A DNA stretch of 30,269 nt from assembly GCA_002473165.1 (NCBI GenBank), contig DKSD01000096.1, forward strand, positions 1 to 30,269, in the 5' to 3' direction. Below the pieces are notes generated by a model. That model did no database searches. It was not told where the DNA came from and saw only the letters and a program-made list of their open reading frames with translations. Source of the DNA: Succinatimonas sp. UBA7265. Lineage in GTDB: Bacteria; Pseudomonadota; Gammaproteobacteria; Enterobacterales; Succinivibrionaceae. This document shows, piece by piece, positions 8,386 to 14,613 of the stretch (the stretch's first letter is position 1; each line of letters opens with the position of its first letter). The position numbers and the translations under genes were made by a program.

Positions 8386-10011
8386 ATGCTTAAGAAAACT
8401 CTGGGACCGGCGCTGTGCGGCGCGCTGCTGCTGGCGCTTGCCGGGTGCTCGGGCGACAAAGATCTGGAAAAGCCGGTGGAAGCTCCGGAGATCGCCAACA
8501 GCATCGACGTGCAGGAGATCTGGTCCCATTCTTTGGGCTCATCCGATTCCGCGGAATTCTACTCAAGGCTCGCCCCGGCGGTTTCAGGCGGCACGGTGTT
8601 TGCCGCAGGGCGCGACGGCGATGTTTACGCCATGGATCTTGCCTCAGGCGACACGCGCTGGTCTGTGGATCTCTCAGATGAGGAAGAGAACGATGACCGG
8701 CGCTCGGCGCGCCTCTCTGGCGGCGTCGCCGCCAGCCCGCTTAAGGCGGCCGTCGGCTCGGAAAACGGCTGGATCTACGTCATGAACGCCGCTGACGGCA
8801 AGCTCTCGTGGAAACAGTACGTCGGTGCGGAGGTCGTGAGCGTCCCGGCGTTCTCGCAGGACGGCGCTCGGCTGTTCGTGCTGGACTCCCGCGGGCTCGT
8901 CACCGCCTATGACAGCGCCACAGGCGCGCAGCTGTGGCAGGGCGGCGATTCGTCGGGCACGCTGAGGCTGCGCTCGCAGCCGCGCCCGGTCGCGGTCGGG
9001 AACAAGGCGCTGCTGCTGGGCACGCGCTCGGGCAAAGTGCTGATCCTCTCGCAGAGTGACGGCGGCCTGTTAAATTCCGTGACCGTCGGCACGCCTGCCG
9101 GCTCCAATGATCTCGAAAGGGTCGCCGATGTCGCGGGCACGCCGCTGCTTTTGGGCTCGGAGCTTTACACCTCGGCCTACAACTCCGGTTTTGTGTGGTA
9201 CTCGTTTAACGATCGCGCCGTGGTAAACCGCCTGGGCTACCACAGCTCGCGCGATCTGGCTTTTGACGGCAGCCGCTTCGTCATCGTCGGCGACGACGGC
9301 CACATCAGCTGCATCAGCCGCCAGGACGGCCATGAGCTTTGGCAGAACGCCCAGCTGACAAACCGCAACGTCTCCTCGCCTGCCATCTACGGCGAGTACG
9401 CCGTGGTCGGCGACATGGAAGGCTATGTCTACTTCCTCGACTTAGGCACCGGCCGCATCGTGTTTATGGACAGCACCGATGACAGCCCGGTGACAGCCGC
9501 GCCTTTAGTGACCGCAAACGGCGTGCTCGTGCAGACCTCAGGCAGCGATCTGTATCTGTTCAGGCACGCGCAGTCCGCCGCCTCGTCAAAGCTTGCCGAG
9601 GCCAACGCCGAGCTCGCCTCCGCAGGCGCCGGGGTTAATTTCGCCGCAGACGGCTATGACGTTTCAGGCGGCGAGGTTACCCGCGAGATGCTGCAGCAGC
9701 GCCGCGCCCAGGCCCAGGAGCTCGTGTCGCGCATGGAAGCCCAGCAGCGCGCCATGGAAGCGCGGCGCGCCGAGTATGAGCGCCAGCGCGCCGAGTACCT
9801 TGAAGCGCGCAAACGCGCCGAAGAGGAACACCGCCAGTCGCTGGCAGGCTTCGGCCTGATGCCGGGTGTGAAGTCCGAAGGCTCAGGCGAGGAGTCGGGC
9901 AAGGTTCAAAGCGTCGAGCAGGAACAGGCCTCAGGGAGCCAGGGCGCAAGCGAGAGCGGGCAGAGCGACGAGAACTCCCAGGACAAAGCCTCAGGCTTTG
10001 GTATTTACTGA
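8386..10011 (+). CDS. bamB: Outer membrane assembly lipoprotein BamB with a C-terminal coiled-coil extension
   Basis: Beta-propeller lipoprotein of the BAM complex, which inserts beta-barrel proteins into the outer membrane. From ATG 8386 the signal ends in lipobox L-A-G-C with Cys21 and Ser at +2 (outer membrane). An ATG at 8374 also has a fair ribosome binding site and would add four residues. PQQ-like propeller repeats fill about residues 30-392, with blade motifs such as G-x-V-Y-A-M-D-L-A-S-G-D-T-R-W and L-x-A-Y-D-S-A-T-G. E. coli BamB ends at 392. Here another ~149 residues follow: a heptad-like stretch rich in Arg, Glu, Ala and Gln (about 435-490), then a Ser/Gly/Gln/Glu tail. No frameshift is seen, so the extension is genuine coding sequence. 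Confidence 0.94.
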   Translation: MLKKTLGPALCGALLLALAGCSGDKDLEKPVEAPEIANSIDVQEIWSHSLGSSDSAEFYSRLAPAVSGGTVFAAGRDGDVYAMDLASGDTRWSVDLSDEEENDDRRSARLSGGVAASPLKAAVGSENGWIYVMNAADGKLSWKQYVGAEVVSVPAFSQDGARLFVLDSRGLVTAYDSATGAQLWQGGDSSGTLRLRSQPRPVAVGNKALLLGTRSGKVLILSQSDGGLLNSVTVGTPAGSNDLERVADVAGTPLLLGSELYTSAYNSGFVWYSFNDRAVVNRLGYHSSRDLAFDGSRFVIVGDDGHISCISRQDGHELWQNAQLTNRNVSSPAIYGEYAVVGDMEGYVYFLDLGTGRIVFMDSTDDSPVTAAPLVTANGVLVQTSGSDLYLFRHAQSAASSKLAEANAELASAGAGVNFAADGYDVSGGEVTREMLQQRRAQAQELVSRMEAQQRAMEARRAEYERQRAEYLEARKRAEEEHRQSLAGFGLMPGVKSEGSGEESGKVQSVEQEQASGSQGASESGQSDENSQDKASGFGIY

Positions 10012-10065
10012 TTTTCCAAAATTAACCCCGCATGCCATGCGGGTGTAACTCAAAATTGCCGCAGC

Positions 10066-10087
10066 CGCCCTCCTGCCAAGGAGGGCG
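10066..10087 (+). promoter_or_regulatory. Hairpin masking the der ribosome binding site
   Basis: A 9-bp perfect inverted repeat, CGCCCTCCT at 10066-10074 and AGGAGGGCG at 10079-10087, with loop GCCA. The right arm contains the AAGGAGGG Shine-Dalgarno located 7 bases before the GTG start of der. In mRNA the hairpin would hide the ribosome binding site. No T-tract follows, so it is not an intrinsic terminator. A smaller 7-bp hairpin (CCCGCAT / ATGCGGG, 10027-10043) lies just upstream in the same bamB-der gap. Confidence 0.6.
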
Positions 10088-10092
10088 ACGGC

Positions 10093-11925
10093 GTGTCTGA
10101 AAACCCGTTTTTACAGGAGCGGCGCCCGTGCCCGGGCGCCGGATCACAGATGAAAGTAGTGGCCCTGGTCGGCTGCCCTAACGTGGGCAAATCGACCCTG
10201 TTTAACCGCCTTACCAAAACCCGCGACGCGCTTGTCGCGGATTTTCCGGGGCTGACCCGCGATCGCAAATACGGCCGCGCCTTATATGAAGGGCGCGAGT
10301 ACGTGCTCATCGACACCGGCGGCATCGCCGAGGACAACACCGAGCAGCCTGAAGAACTTACGAAATCCATGACCGCCCAGGCGCTGCAGGCCATAGACGA
10401 GTGCGATCTCGTGCTCTACATGGTCGATGCCCGCGCCGGGATCATGCCCGGCGACTATCAGGTCGCCGATTACATCCGCCGCTCCGGCAAGCGCTGCGCC
10501 GTTGTGGCCAACAAGGTCGACGGACTCGATCCCGAGACGGCCGGCGCCGAGTTTTACGGCCTGGGCCTGGGTGAGGTTTACCAGACCGCGGCCGTGCACG
10601 GCCGCGGCGTGACCGCGCTGCTTGAGGACGTGATCGCCCCCCTGCTGCGCGAAGAAGGCCCGCTGGATTCCGATCTGCCGCCTGCCTCCGAGGAAGATGA
10701 GGAAGAGAGCCGCTCGCCCTTTACCAAAGTTCCCAGTGAGTGGGAGGAGGGCTACAAATTCCTGGACAACGTGCCAATGGACGCCCAGGGCGGCGGCTTT
10801 GACTGGCACGCTTTCAGGGAGGAGAGCCGCGCCCGTTTGCACGCGGAGGAGCCGGGCAAGGAGAAAGAAGCTGAACCTCAGGCGCCTTTTGCGGATCTGC
10901 CTGTCAAGATCGCTATAGTCGGCAAGCCCAATGTGGGCAAGTCGACGCTTACGAATCGCATGTTAGGCGAGGAGCGCGTGATCGTCGCCGACTTCCCGGG
11001 CACGACGCGCGATTCCATCTACATTCCGCTCGAGCGCAACGGCCGCAAATATATCGTCATCGACACGGCCGGCGTGCGCAAGCGCCGCAAGGTCAAAGAG
11101 GTGATCGAGAAATTCTCGATCGTGAAGACCTTAAAGGCTATAGAAGACTGCAACGTGGCGCTTTTGGTCGTGGATGCGCGCTCGCACATCAGCGATCAGG
11201 ATCTCTCGCTTTTAAGCTTCATCATCGACTCCGGACGCTCGCTCGTCGTGGCCGTGAACAAGTGGGACGGGCTCGATCCGGCCGTCAAGGATGAGATCAA
11301 GCTCGAGCTCAACGATCGCTTAGGCTTTGTGGACTTCGCGCGCGTGCATTTCATCTCCGCGCTTCACGGCACGGGCGTCGGCAACCTCTTTGATTCCGTC
11401 GATGAGGCCTATGAGAGCGCCACGCGCCGCCATTCGTCCTCAGAGCTCAACCGCATCCTGAGGAAGGCCTGCGAGGATCATGAGCCCCCGATCGCAGGCG
11501 GCAGGCGCATCAAGCTCAAGTACGCGCACGCCGGCGGCTACAACCCGCCGCGCATCATCATCCACGGCAACAAGACATCGAAGGTTCCGGCGGCGTACAA
11601 GCGCTACATCATCAACTGCTACCGCGATGCGTTGAAGATCATGGGCACTCCGGTGATCATCGAGTTCAAAGACGGCGACAATCCTTTTGCCGAGCAGAAA
11701 CCCGCGCAGGTGCGCAAGACGCAGTCGCAGATGCGCGCCGACAAGCGCAAAGCCGCCGACGAGCGCATGTGGGAGCACTCAAAGCGCAAACAGGAGCGCC
11801 GCCAGGAGCGCGAGATCGCCAAGGCAAAGAGCAGCGGGAAAGGACTGGTGCTAAAGTCCCGCCCGAAGAAAGCCTCAGGCGGCAAGGGCTTCATCAAGGT
11901 TTCAAAAACGCCGCAGGACAAGTAA
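10093..11925 (+). CDS. der: GTPase Der (EngA), 50S ribosome assembly
   Basis: Essential tandem GTPase acting in 50S subunit maturation. G domain 1 has G-C-P-N-V-G-K-S (27-34), D-F-P-G-L-T-R-D and N-K-V-D-G. G domain 2 has G-K-P-N-V-G-K-S (277-284), D-F-P-G-T-T-R-D, D-T-A-G-V-R-K-R and N-K-W-D-G. A KH-like domain follows, with Y-N-P-P-R and K-R-Y-I-I-N-C-Y-R. At 610 residues it exceeds E. coli Der (490) because of a long acidic linker between the G domains (about 200-270) and a very basic tail (last ~65 residues, Lys/Arg-rich). The GTG at 10093 has a near-perfect Shine-Dalgarno, while ATG 10150 (20th codon) matches the usual family N-terminus but lacks one. I prefer GTG, with the ATG as the alternative. 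Confidence 0.95.
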   Translation: MSENPFLQERRPCPGAGSQMKVVALVGCPNVGKSTLFNRLTKTRDALVADFPGLTRDRKYGRALYEGREYVLIDTGGIAEDNTEQPEELTKSMTAQALQAIDECDLVLYMVDARAGIMPGDYQVADYIRRSGKRCAVVANKVDGLDPETAGAEFYGLGLGEVYQTAAVHGRGVTALLEDVIAPLLREEGPLDSDLPPASEEDEEESRSPFTKVPSEWEEGYKFLDNVPMDAQGGGFDWHAFREESRARLHAEEPGKEKEAEPQAPFADLPVKIAIVGKPNVGKSTLTNRMLGEERVIVADFPGTTRDSIYIPLERNGRKYIVIDTAGVRKRRKVKEVIEKFSIVKTLKAIEDCNVALLVVDARSHISDQDLSLLSFIIDSGRSLVVAVNKWDGLDPAVKDEIKLELNDRLGFVDFARVHFISALHGTGVGNLFDSVDEAYESATRRHSSSELNRILRKACEDHEPPIAGGRRIKLKYAHAGGYNPPRIIIHGNKTSKVPAAYKRYIINCYRDALKIMGTPVIIEFKDGDNPFAEQKPAQVRKTQSQMRADKRKAADERMWEHSKRKQERRQEREIAKAKSSGKGLVLKSRPKKASGGKGFIKVSKTPQDK

Positions 11926-11932
11926 GTAAAAG

Positions 11933-11961
11933 AATGCCAGATCTTAGGATCCGGCATTTTT
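11933..11961. terminator. Bidirectional intrinsic terminator between der and the metQ operon
   Basis: Stem AATGCC-A-GATC / GATC-C-GGCATT with loop TTAG and one A/C mismatch, followed by TTT on the plus strand. On the minus strand the same stem is followed by CTTTTACTT. It lies exactly between the convergent stops of der and the last minus-strand metQ gene. Confidence 0.75.
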
Positions 11962-11970
11962 CCGGGCTGT

Positions 11971-12792
11971 TTACCTGCCGACAGTAAAGGCCGGGATGTA
12001 GGCCTCGCCGTAGGTGTCGTGCAGCACCTTTACGACTTCATCGGTGTGGTAGAGATCGACGATGTGCTGATACAGCGGCTTGTCCTTGTCGGCCGTGCGC
12101 GAGGCGATGACGTTGACGAAGGGATTGTCCAGTCCCCAGCCGTGCGTGTTCTCCACGGCGATCGCATCGCGCGAGAGCGACAGCCCGTGATCAACGGCGA
12201 ACTCGCCGTTGATGAACGAGGCGGTGACATCCTCGAGGGCGGCGAAAGCGTTGCCCGGATCCACAAAGTGGAACTGCACCTGATGCGGGTTTTCGGTGAT
12301 GTCTTTGACCGTCGGCGTCCAGCCGGCGTTTTCTTTGAGTTTTAACACGCCGTTGGCCTCAAGCAGCCGCAGCGCGCGGCCCGTGGTGATCGGATCTCCG
12401 GGGACGGCAAAAGACGCGCCGTCAGGAATCTCCGAGAGCGATTTGATCTTCTTTGAGAAGACCGCCAGCGGGGTGATGATCGTCGTGCCGATGGCCGTAA
12501 GGTGGTAGCCGTGCGCCTGTGATTCGGTGCGCAGGAACTCGCCGGTCATGCAGGCGTGCAGATCGATGTCGCCGTCTTCAAGCGCGCGGTTGGGCAGGGC
12601 ATAGTCGTTGAATTTCACGAGTTCGGCCGTCACCCCTTCCTCTTTGAGTCTGGCGATGATGGGCTTCCACTGTTCGTTGTTCTCGCCCACGACGCCGATC
12701 TTGACGCTTGGGGCGTCAGCGCCAAAAGACGGCGCTGACGCAAAGAGCGCGGCTGCGGCCGCGGCGGCGGTTAAGACTTTTGCAAAAATCAT
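11971..12792 (-). CDS. NlpA/MetQ-family ABC transporter substrate-binding protein, copy 1
   Basis: A 273-residue periplasmic binding protein of the NlpA (MetQ) family, whose known members deliver methionine to the MetNI ABC transporter. It has a cleavable-type signal peptide (hydrophobic Ala-rich core, cut near residue 25) and no lipobox, unlike E. coli MetQ, so it should be soluble in the periplasm. Family features include the S-K-K-I-K-S-L segment, D-P-I-T-T-G-R-A-L-R and E-N-P-H-Q-V-Q-F. Where E. coli MetQ has D-A-N-A-F-Q-H, this one has D-L-H-A-C-M-T-G, so ligand preference may differ. It is very similar to the gene at 13427-14239 along its whole length. AAGGAGAG precedes the ATG. No metN or metI gene is in the window. 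Confidence 0.85.
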   Translation of the reverse strand: MIFAKVLTAAAAAAALFASAPSFGADAPSVKIGVVGENNEQWKPIIARLKEEGVTAELVKFNDYALPNRALEDGDIDLHACMTGEFLRTESQAHGYHLTAIGTTIITPLAVFSKKIKSLSEIPDGASFAVPGDPITTGRALRLLEANGVLKLKENAGWTPTVKDITENPHQVQFHFVDPGNAFAALEDVTASFINGEFAVDHGLSLSRDAIAVENTHGWGLDNPFVNVIASRTADKDKPLYQHIVDLYHTDEVVKVLHDTYGEAYIPAFTVGR

Positions 12793-12821
12793 AAGTTCTC
12801 TCCTTTAAGTTTTTGCGTTAA

Positions 12822-12848
12822 CGCGCCGGGGCTTGCTGCCCCGGCGCG
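12822..12848 (-). promoter_or_regulatory. Strong GC-rich hairpin between msrA and the downstream metQ copy
   Basis: A 10-bp perfect stem (12822-12831 and 12839-12848) with a 7-base loop, in the 64-base gap before the last gene of the operon. Neither strand has a T-tract right after it, so it is not a classical terminator. It could be an mRNA-protecting or processing stem that sets different expression of the two metQ copies. Confidence 0.55.
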
Positions 12849-12856
12849 GCCTGGTT

Positions 12857-13414
12857 TCAAATCTGCCAGGGCTTTTCAAAGCGGTGCCCGGCTTTTTCCA
12901 GTTCCTCTTTGAAGATCTGCAGGTTTTTGAAATTCACGTGGCAGTAGCCGCCGGGATGCTTTTTCAGATAGTCCTGGTGGTACTCCTCGGCTTTAAAGAA
13001 GTTCTCAAGCGGCAGCAGCTCGGTTGCAGGCTGTTTGCCCAGCTTGCGTTCAACCTCGGAAAAGACTTTGGCGATCTCAGGCTTTTCAGAGAGATCGGTG
13101 TAATAGACCCCGGTGCGGTAGGAGCGCCCTGAATCCTCACCCTGGCGGTTGACGCTTAAGGGATCGATGATGAGGAAGAAGGCGCGCAGGATCTCGGTGA
13201 GCGTAAGCTTTGAGGGATCGTAGCCGACCTTCACGGTTTCGGCCGCATCGGCCTGCTGGCTCTTGACCTGCTCATATGACGGGCTGTCCAGCTTGCTGTT
13301 GGCGTAGCCAGCCGTCACGGAGACGATGCCGGGGATCCTTGAGAAATACTCGGACACGCCCCAGAAGCAGCCCCCGGCAAGATAGATGAATTTGATATTT
13401 GCAGCTGCGGCCAT
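12857..13414 (-). CDS. msrA: Peptide-methionine (S)-S-oxide reductase MsrA
   Basis: Repairs oxidised methionine by reducing the S-sulfoxide in proteins or free methionine. The 185 residues carry the catalytic G-G-C-F-W-G motif with Cys16, the family's S-G-R-S-Y-R-T segment, the A-E-E-Y-H-Q-D-Y segment and a downstream G-Y-C-H-V that may hold the resolving cysteine. No signal peptide, so it is cytosolic. AAAGGAGG lies immediately after the stop of the preceding metQ copy and 7 bases before the ATG, so the two are cotranscribed. Its place between two MetQ-family genes fits uptake and repair of methionine in one operon. Confidence 0.95.
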   Translation of the reverse strand: MAAAANIKFIYLAGGCFWGVSEYFSRIPGIVSVTAGYANSKLDSPSYEQVKSQQADAAETVKVGYDPSKLTLTEILRAFFLIIDPLSVNRQGEDSGRSYRTGVYYTDLSEKPEIAKVFSEVERKLGKQPATELLPLENFFKAEEYHQDYLKKHPGGYCHVNFKNLQIFKEELEKAGHRFEKPWQI

Positions 13415-13426
13415 GGCAGGCCTCCT

Positions 13427-14239
13427 TTAATACTTGAAGGCGGGGATGATGGCGCCTTTGTAGGTGTTCTCAATGATGTCCGCGACTTCTTTGGTGTGGT
13501 AGAGCTCGACGATGTGCAGGAACAATGGATTTGCGGCTTCGCTCTCGCGCGCGGCGATAACATTCACGAAGGGATTGTCCAGGCCCCAGCCTTCGGTGTT
13601 TTCCACGGCGATCGCGTCTTTTCTCACGGAAAGCCCGTGATCGACGGCGAAGCCGCCGTTGATGAACGAGGCGGTGACGTCATCGAGCACGGCGAAGGCG
13701 TTGCCCGGATCCACAAAATGGAACTGCACCTGGTGCGGGTTTTCAGTGATGTCTTTAACTGTCGGCGTCCAGCCGGCGCCGTCTTTGAGTTTAAGCACGC
13801 CGCCTGCCTCCAGCACCCTCAGGGCGCGGCCGGTGGTGATGGGATCCGAGGGGATCGCGATTGTGGCGCCGTCAGGCAGTTCAGCGAGCGATTTCACTTT
13901 TTTGGAGTACACGCCCAAAGGGGCGATCAGCGTGGTGCCGATGGCTTTGAGGTGATAGCCGTGGGCTTCGGACTCTGTTTTGAGGAAGCGCCCGGTCATG
14001 CAGGCGTGCAGATCGATGTCGCCGTCCTCAAGCGCGCGGTTGGGCAGCTGGTAGTCGTTGAATTTCACGAGCTCAAGCTCGGTGCCCTCCTGCTTAAGTT
14101 TCTCGATAATGGGCTTCCACTGCTCGTTGTTCTCGCCTACGACGCCCACCTTGACGGTCTGCGCCTGGGCGGAGGCTGAAAAAGCCGCGGCGGCCAGGAA
14201 TGCTGCAAAAGCCAGGTTTTTTATGATCTGTGTTTTCAT
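13427..14239 (-). CDS. NlpA/MetQ-family ABC transporter substrate-binding protein, copy 2 (first gene of the operon)
   Basis: A 270-residue periplasmic binding protein with a signal peptide ending A-Q-A (cut after about residue 26) and no lipobox. It shares long identical runs with the copy at 11971-12792, for example the 20 residues from I-T-E-N-P-H to the first A of N-A-F-A. The two probably arose by duplication, with msrA now between them. Like the other copy it has D-L-H-A-C-M-T-G in place of the D-A-N-A-F-Q-H of E. coli MetQ. TTTGGAG lies 5 bases before the ATG. It is the first structural gene after a leader peptide and intrinsic terminator, so its expression is probably set by attenuation. 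Methionine, its sulfoxide or cysteine-related ligands are plausible; none is proven. Confidence 0.86.
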   Translation of the reverse strand: MKTQIIKNLAFAAFLAAAAFSASAQAQTVKVGVVGENNEQWKPIIEKLKQEGTELELVKFNDYQLPNRALEDGDIDLHACMTGRFLKTESEAHGYHLKAIGTTLIAPLGVYSKKVKSLAELPDGATIAIPSDPITTGRALRVLEAGGVLKLKDGAGWTPTVKDITENPHQVQFHFVDPGNAFAVLDDVTASFINGGFAVDHGLSVRKDAIAVENTEGWGLDNPFVNVIAARESEAANPLFLHIVELYHTKEVADIIENTYKGAIIPAFKY

Positions 14240-14265
14240 GGTTTCTCCAAATGAACGTGAGATTT

Positions 14266-14302
14266 ACAAAACAAAACGGGGAGCCCTCTCCGGGCTCCCC
14301 GT
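14266..14302 (-). terminator. Intrinsic terminator (attenuator) in the metQ-msrA-metQ leader
   Basis: On the minus strand an 11-bp perfect stem (ACGGGGAGCCC at 14302-14292 and its complement at 14286-14276) with loop GGAGA is followed by TTTGTTTTG. It lies after the leader ORF stop and 27 bases before the first structural ATG, where an attenuator would be. On the plus strand no T-tract follows, so it works in one direction only. Confidence 0.85.
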
Positions 14303-14348
14303 AAACTGATGCCTGATCTAAGCTAATCAGGCCGCGGCGAAAACCCGG
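14290..14348 (-). promoter_or_regulatory. Candidate antiterminator pairing and pause hairpin
   Basis: On the minus strand CCGGGTTTT (14348-14340, leader codons 23-26) can pair over nine positions with GGAGCCCGG (14298-14290), using six Watson-Crick and three G-U pairs. This would consume the 3' half of the terminator's left arm. A separate 7-bp hairpin (14311-14317 with 14326-14332) holds the leader stop codon in its loop. A ribosome stalled on the Met/Cys codons would leave 14340-14348 free to pair. Drawn by eye; no energy was calculated. Confidence 0.45.
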
Positions 14349-14415
14349 GCACGATGATGCGGCACATGCAGCACATGCACATGCGCGCGGCGATCATCAT
14401 GCGGGTCTTTGCCAT
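14323..14415 (-). CDS. Met/Cys-rich leader peptide of the metQ-msrA-metQ operon
   Basis: A 30-codon ORF read on the minus strand. ATG is at 14415-14413 and TAG at 14325-14323. AAAGGA ends about 6 bases before the start. Residues 12-18 read M-C-M-C-C-M-C; Met is at 1, 6, 7, 12, 14 and 17 and Cys at 13, 15, 16 and 18. The rest is short and basic, with no signal peptide or domain. A promoter lies just upstream and an intrinsic terminator downstream, before a periplasmic binding protein / MsrA operon for sulfur amino acids. This is the architecture of leader peptides such as those of trp, his or thr operons. The proposed role is to stall the ribosome when charged Met- or Cys-tRNA is scarce and so let transcription through. 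The peptide itself probably has no function. Confidence 0.85.
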   Translation of the reverse strand: MAKTRMMIAARMCMCCMCRIIVPGFSPRPD

Positions 14416-14457
14416 AAAAATTCCTTTCAAAAACTTGGTTCGTGTCTTGATGCTTTA

Positions 14458-14486
14458 TTTAAAGCCCAAATTTGCGGGCGCGTCAA
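14458..14486 (-). promoter_or_regulatory. Promoter of the metQ-msrA-metQ operon
   Basis: On the minus strand TTGACG (14486-14481), a 17-base spacer and TTTAAA (14463-14458) as -10; TTAAAT one base on is an equal alternative. Transcription would start near 14451, about 36 bases before the leader ATG. A short palindrome, GCTTT-N4-AAAGC (14452-14465), overlaps the -10. I see no repeated MetJ-like AGACGTCT boxes. Confidence 0.7.
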
Positions 14487-14613
14487 GAAATTTTTGCGCA
14501 CTTATGAGGAGAAAACGCCGCTTTTTGGGGAGCAGACGGCTTATCCGGGTGCACCAAAAATCATTAAAAACCCGCTGCTTTAGCATAAAAAAAGATGCAG
14601 ATCGGAGGTTTTT

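Noticed and set aside
10021..10046. Intrinsic terminator after bamB
   Set aside because: The 7-bp stem is followed by GTGTAACTC, without a T-tract.
10032..10100. A 22-codon ORF before der as a possible leader peptide
   Set aside because: It has no ribosome binding site and no biased codon run, and its downstream hairpin lacks a T-tract. The ribosome-binding-site-masking stem is the simpler reading.
13496..14179. A 227-codon plus-strand ORF antisense to the first metQ copy
   Set aside because: A similar shadow appears over the other metQ copy because both genes share sequence; the MetQ reading explains the conservation.
14266..14486. SAM or T-box riboswitch in the metQ leader
   Set aside because: Most of the leader between promoter and terminator is taken up by a translated-looking ORF, and I see no T-box motif or SAM-riboswitch core. 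Leader-peptide attenuation fits better.
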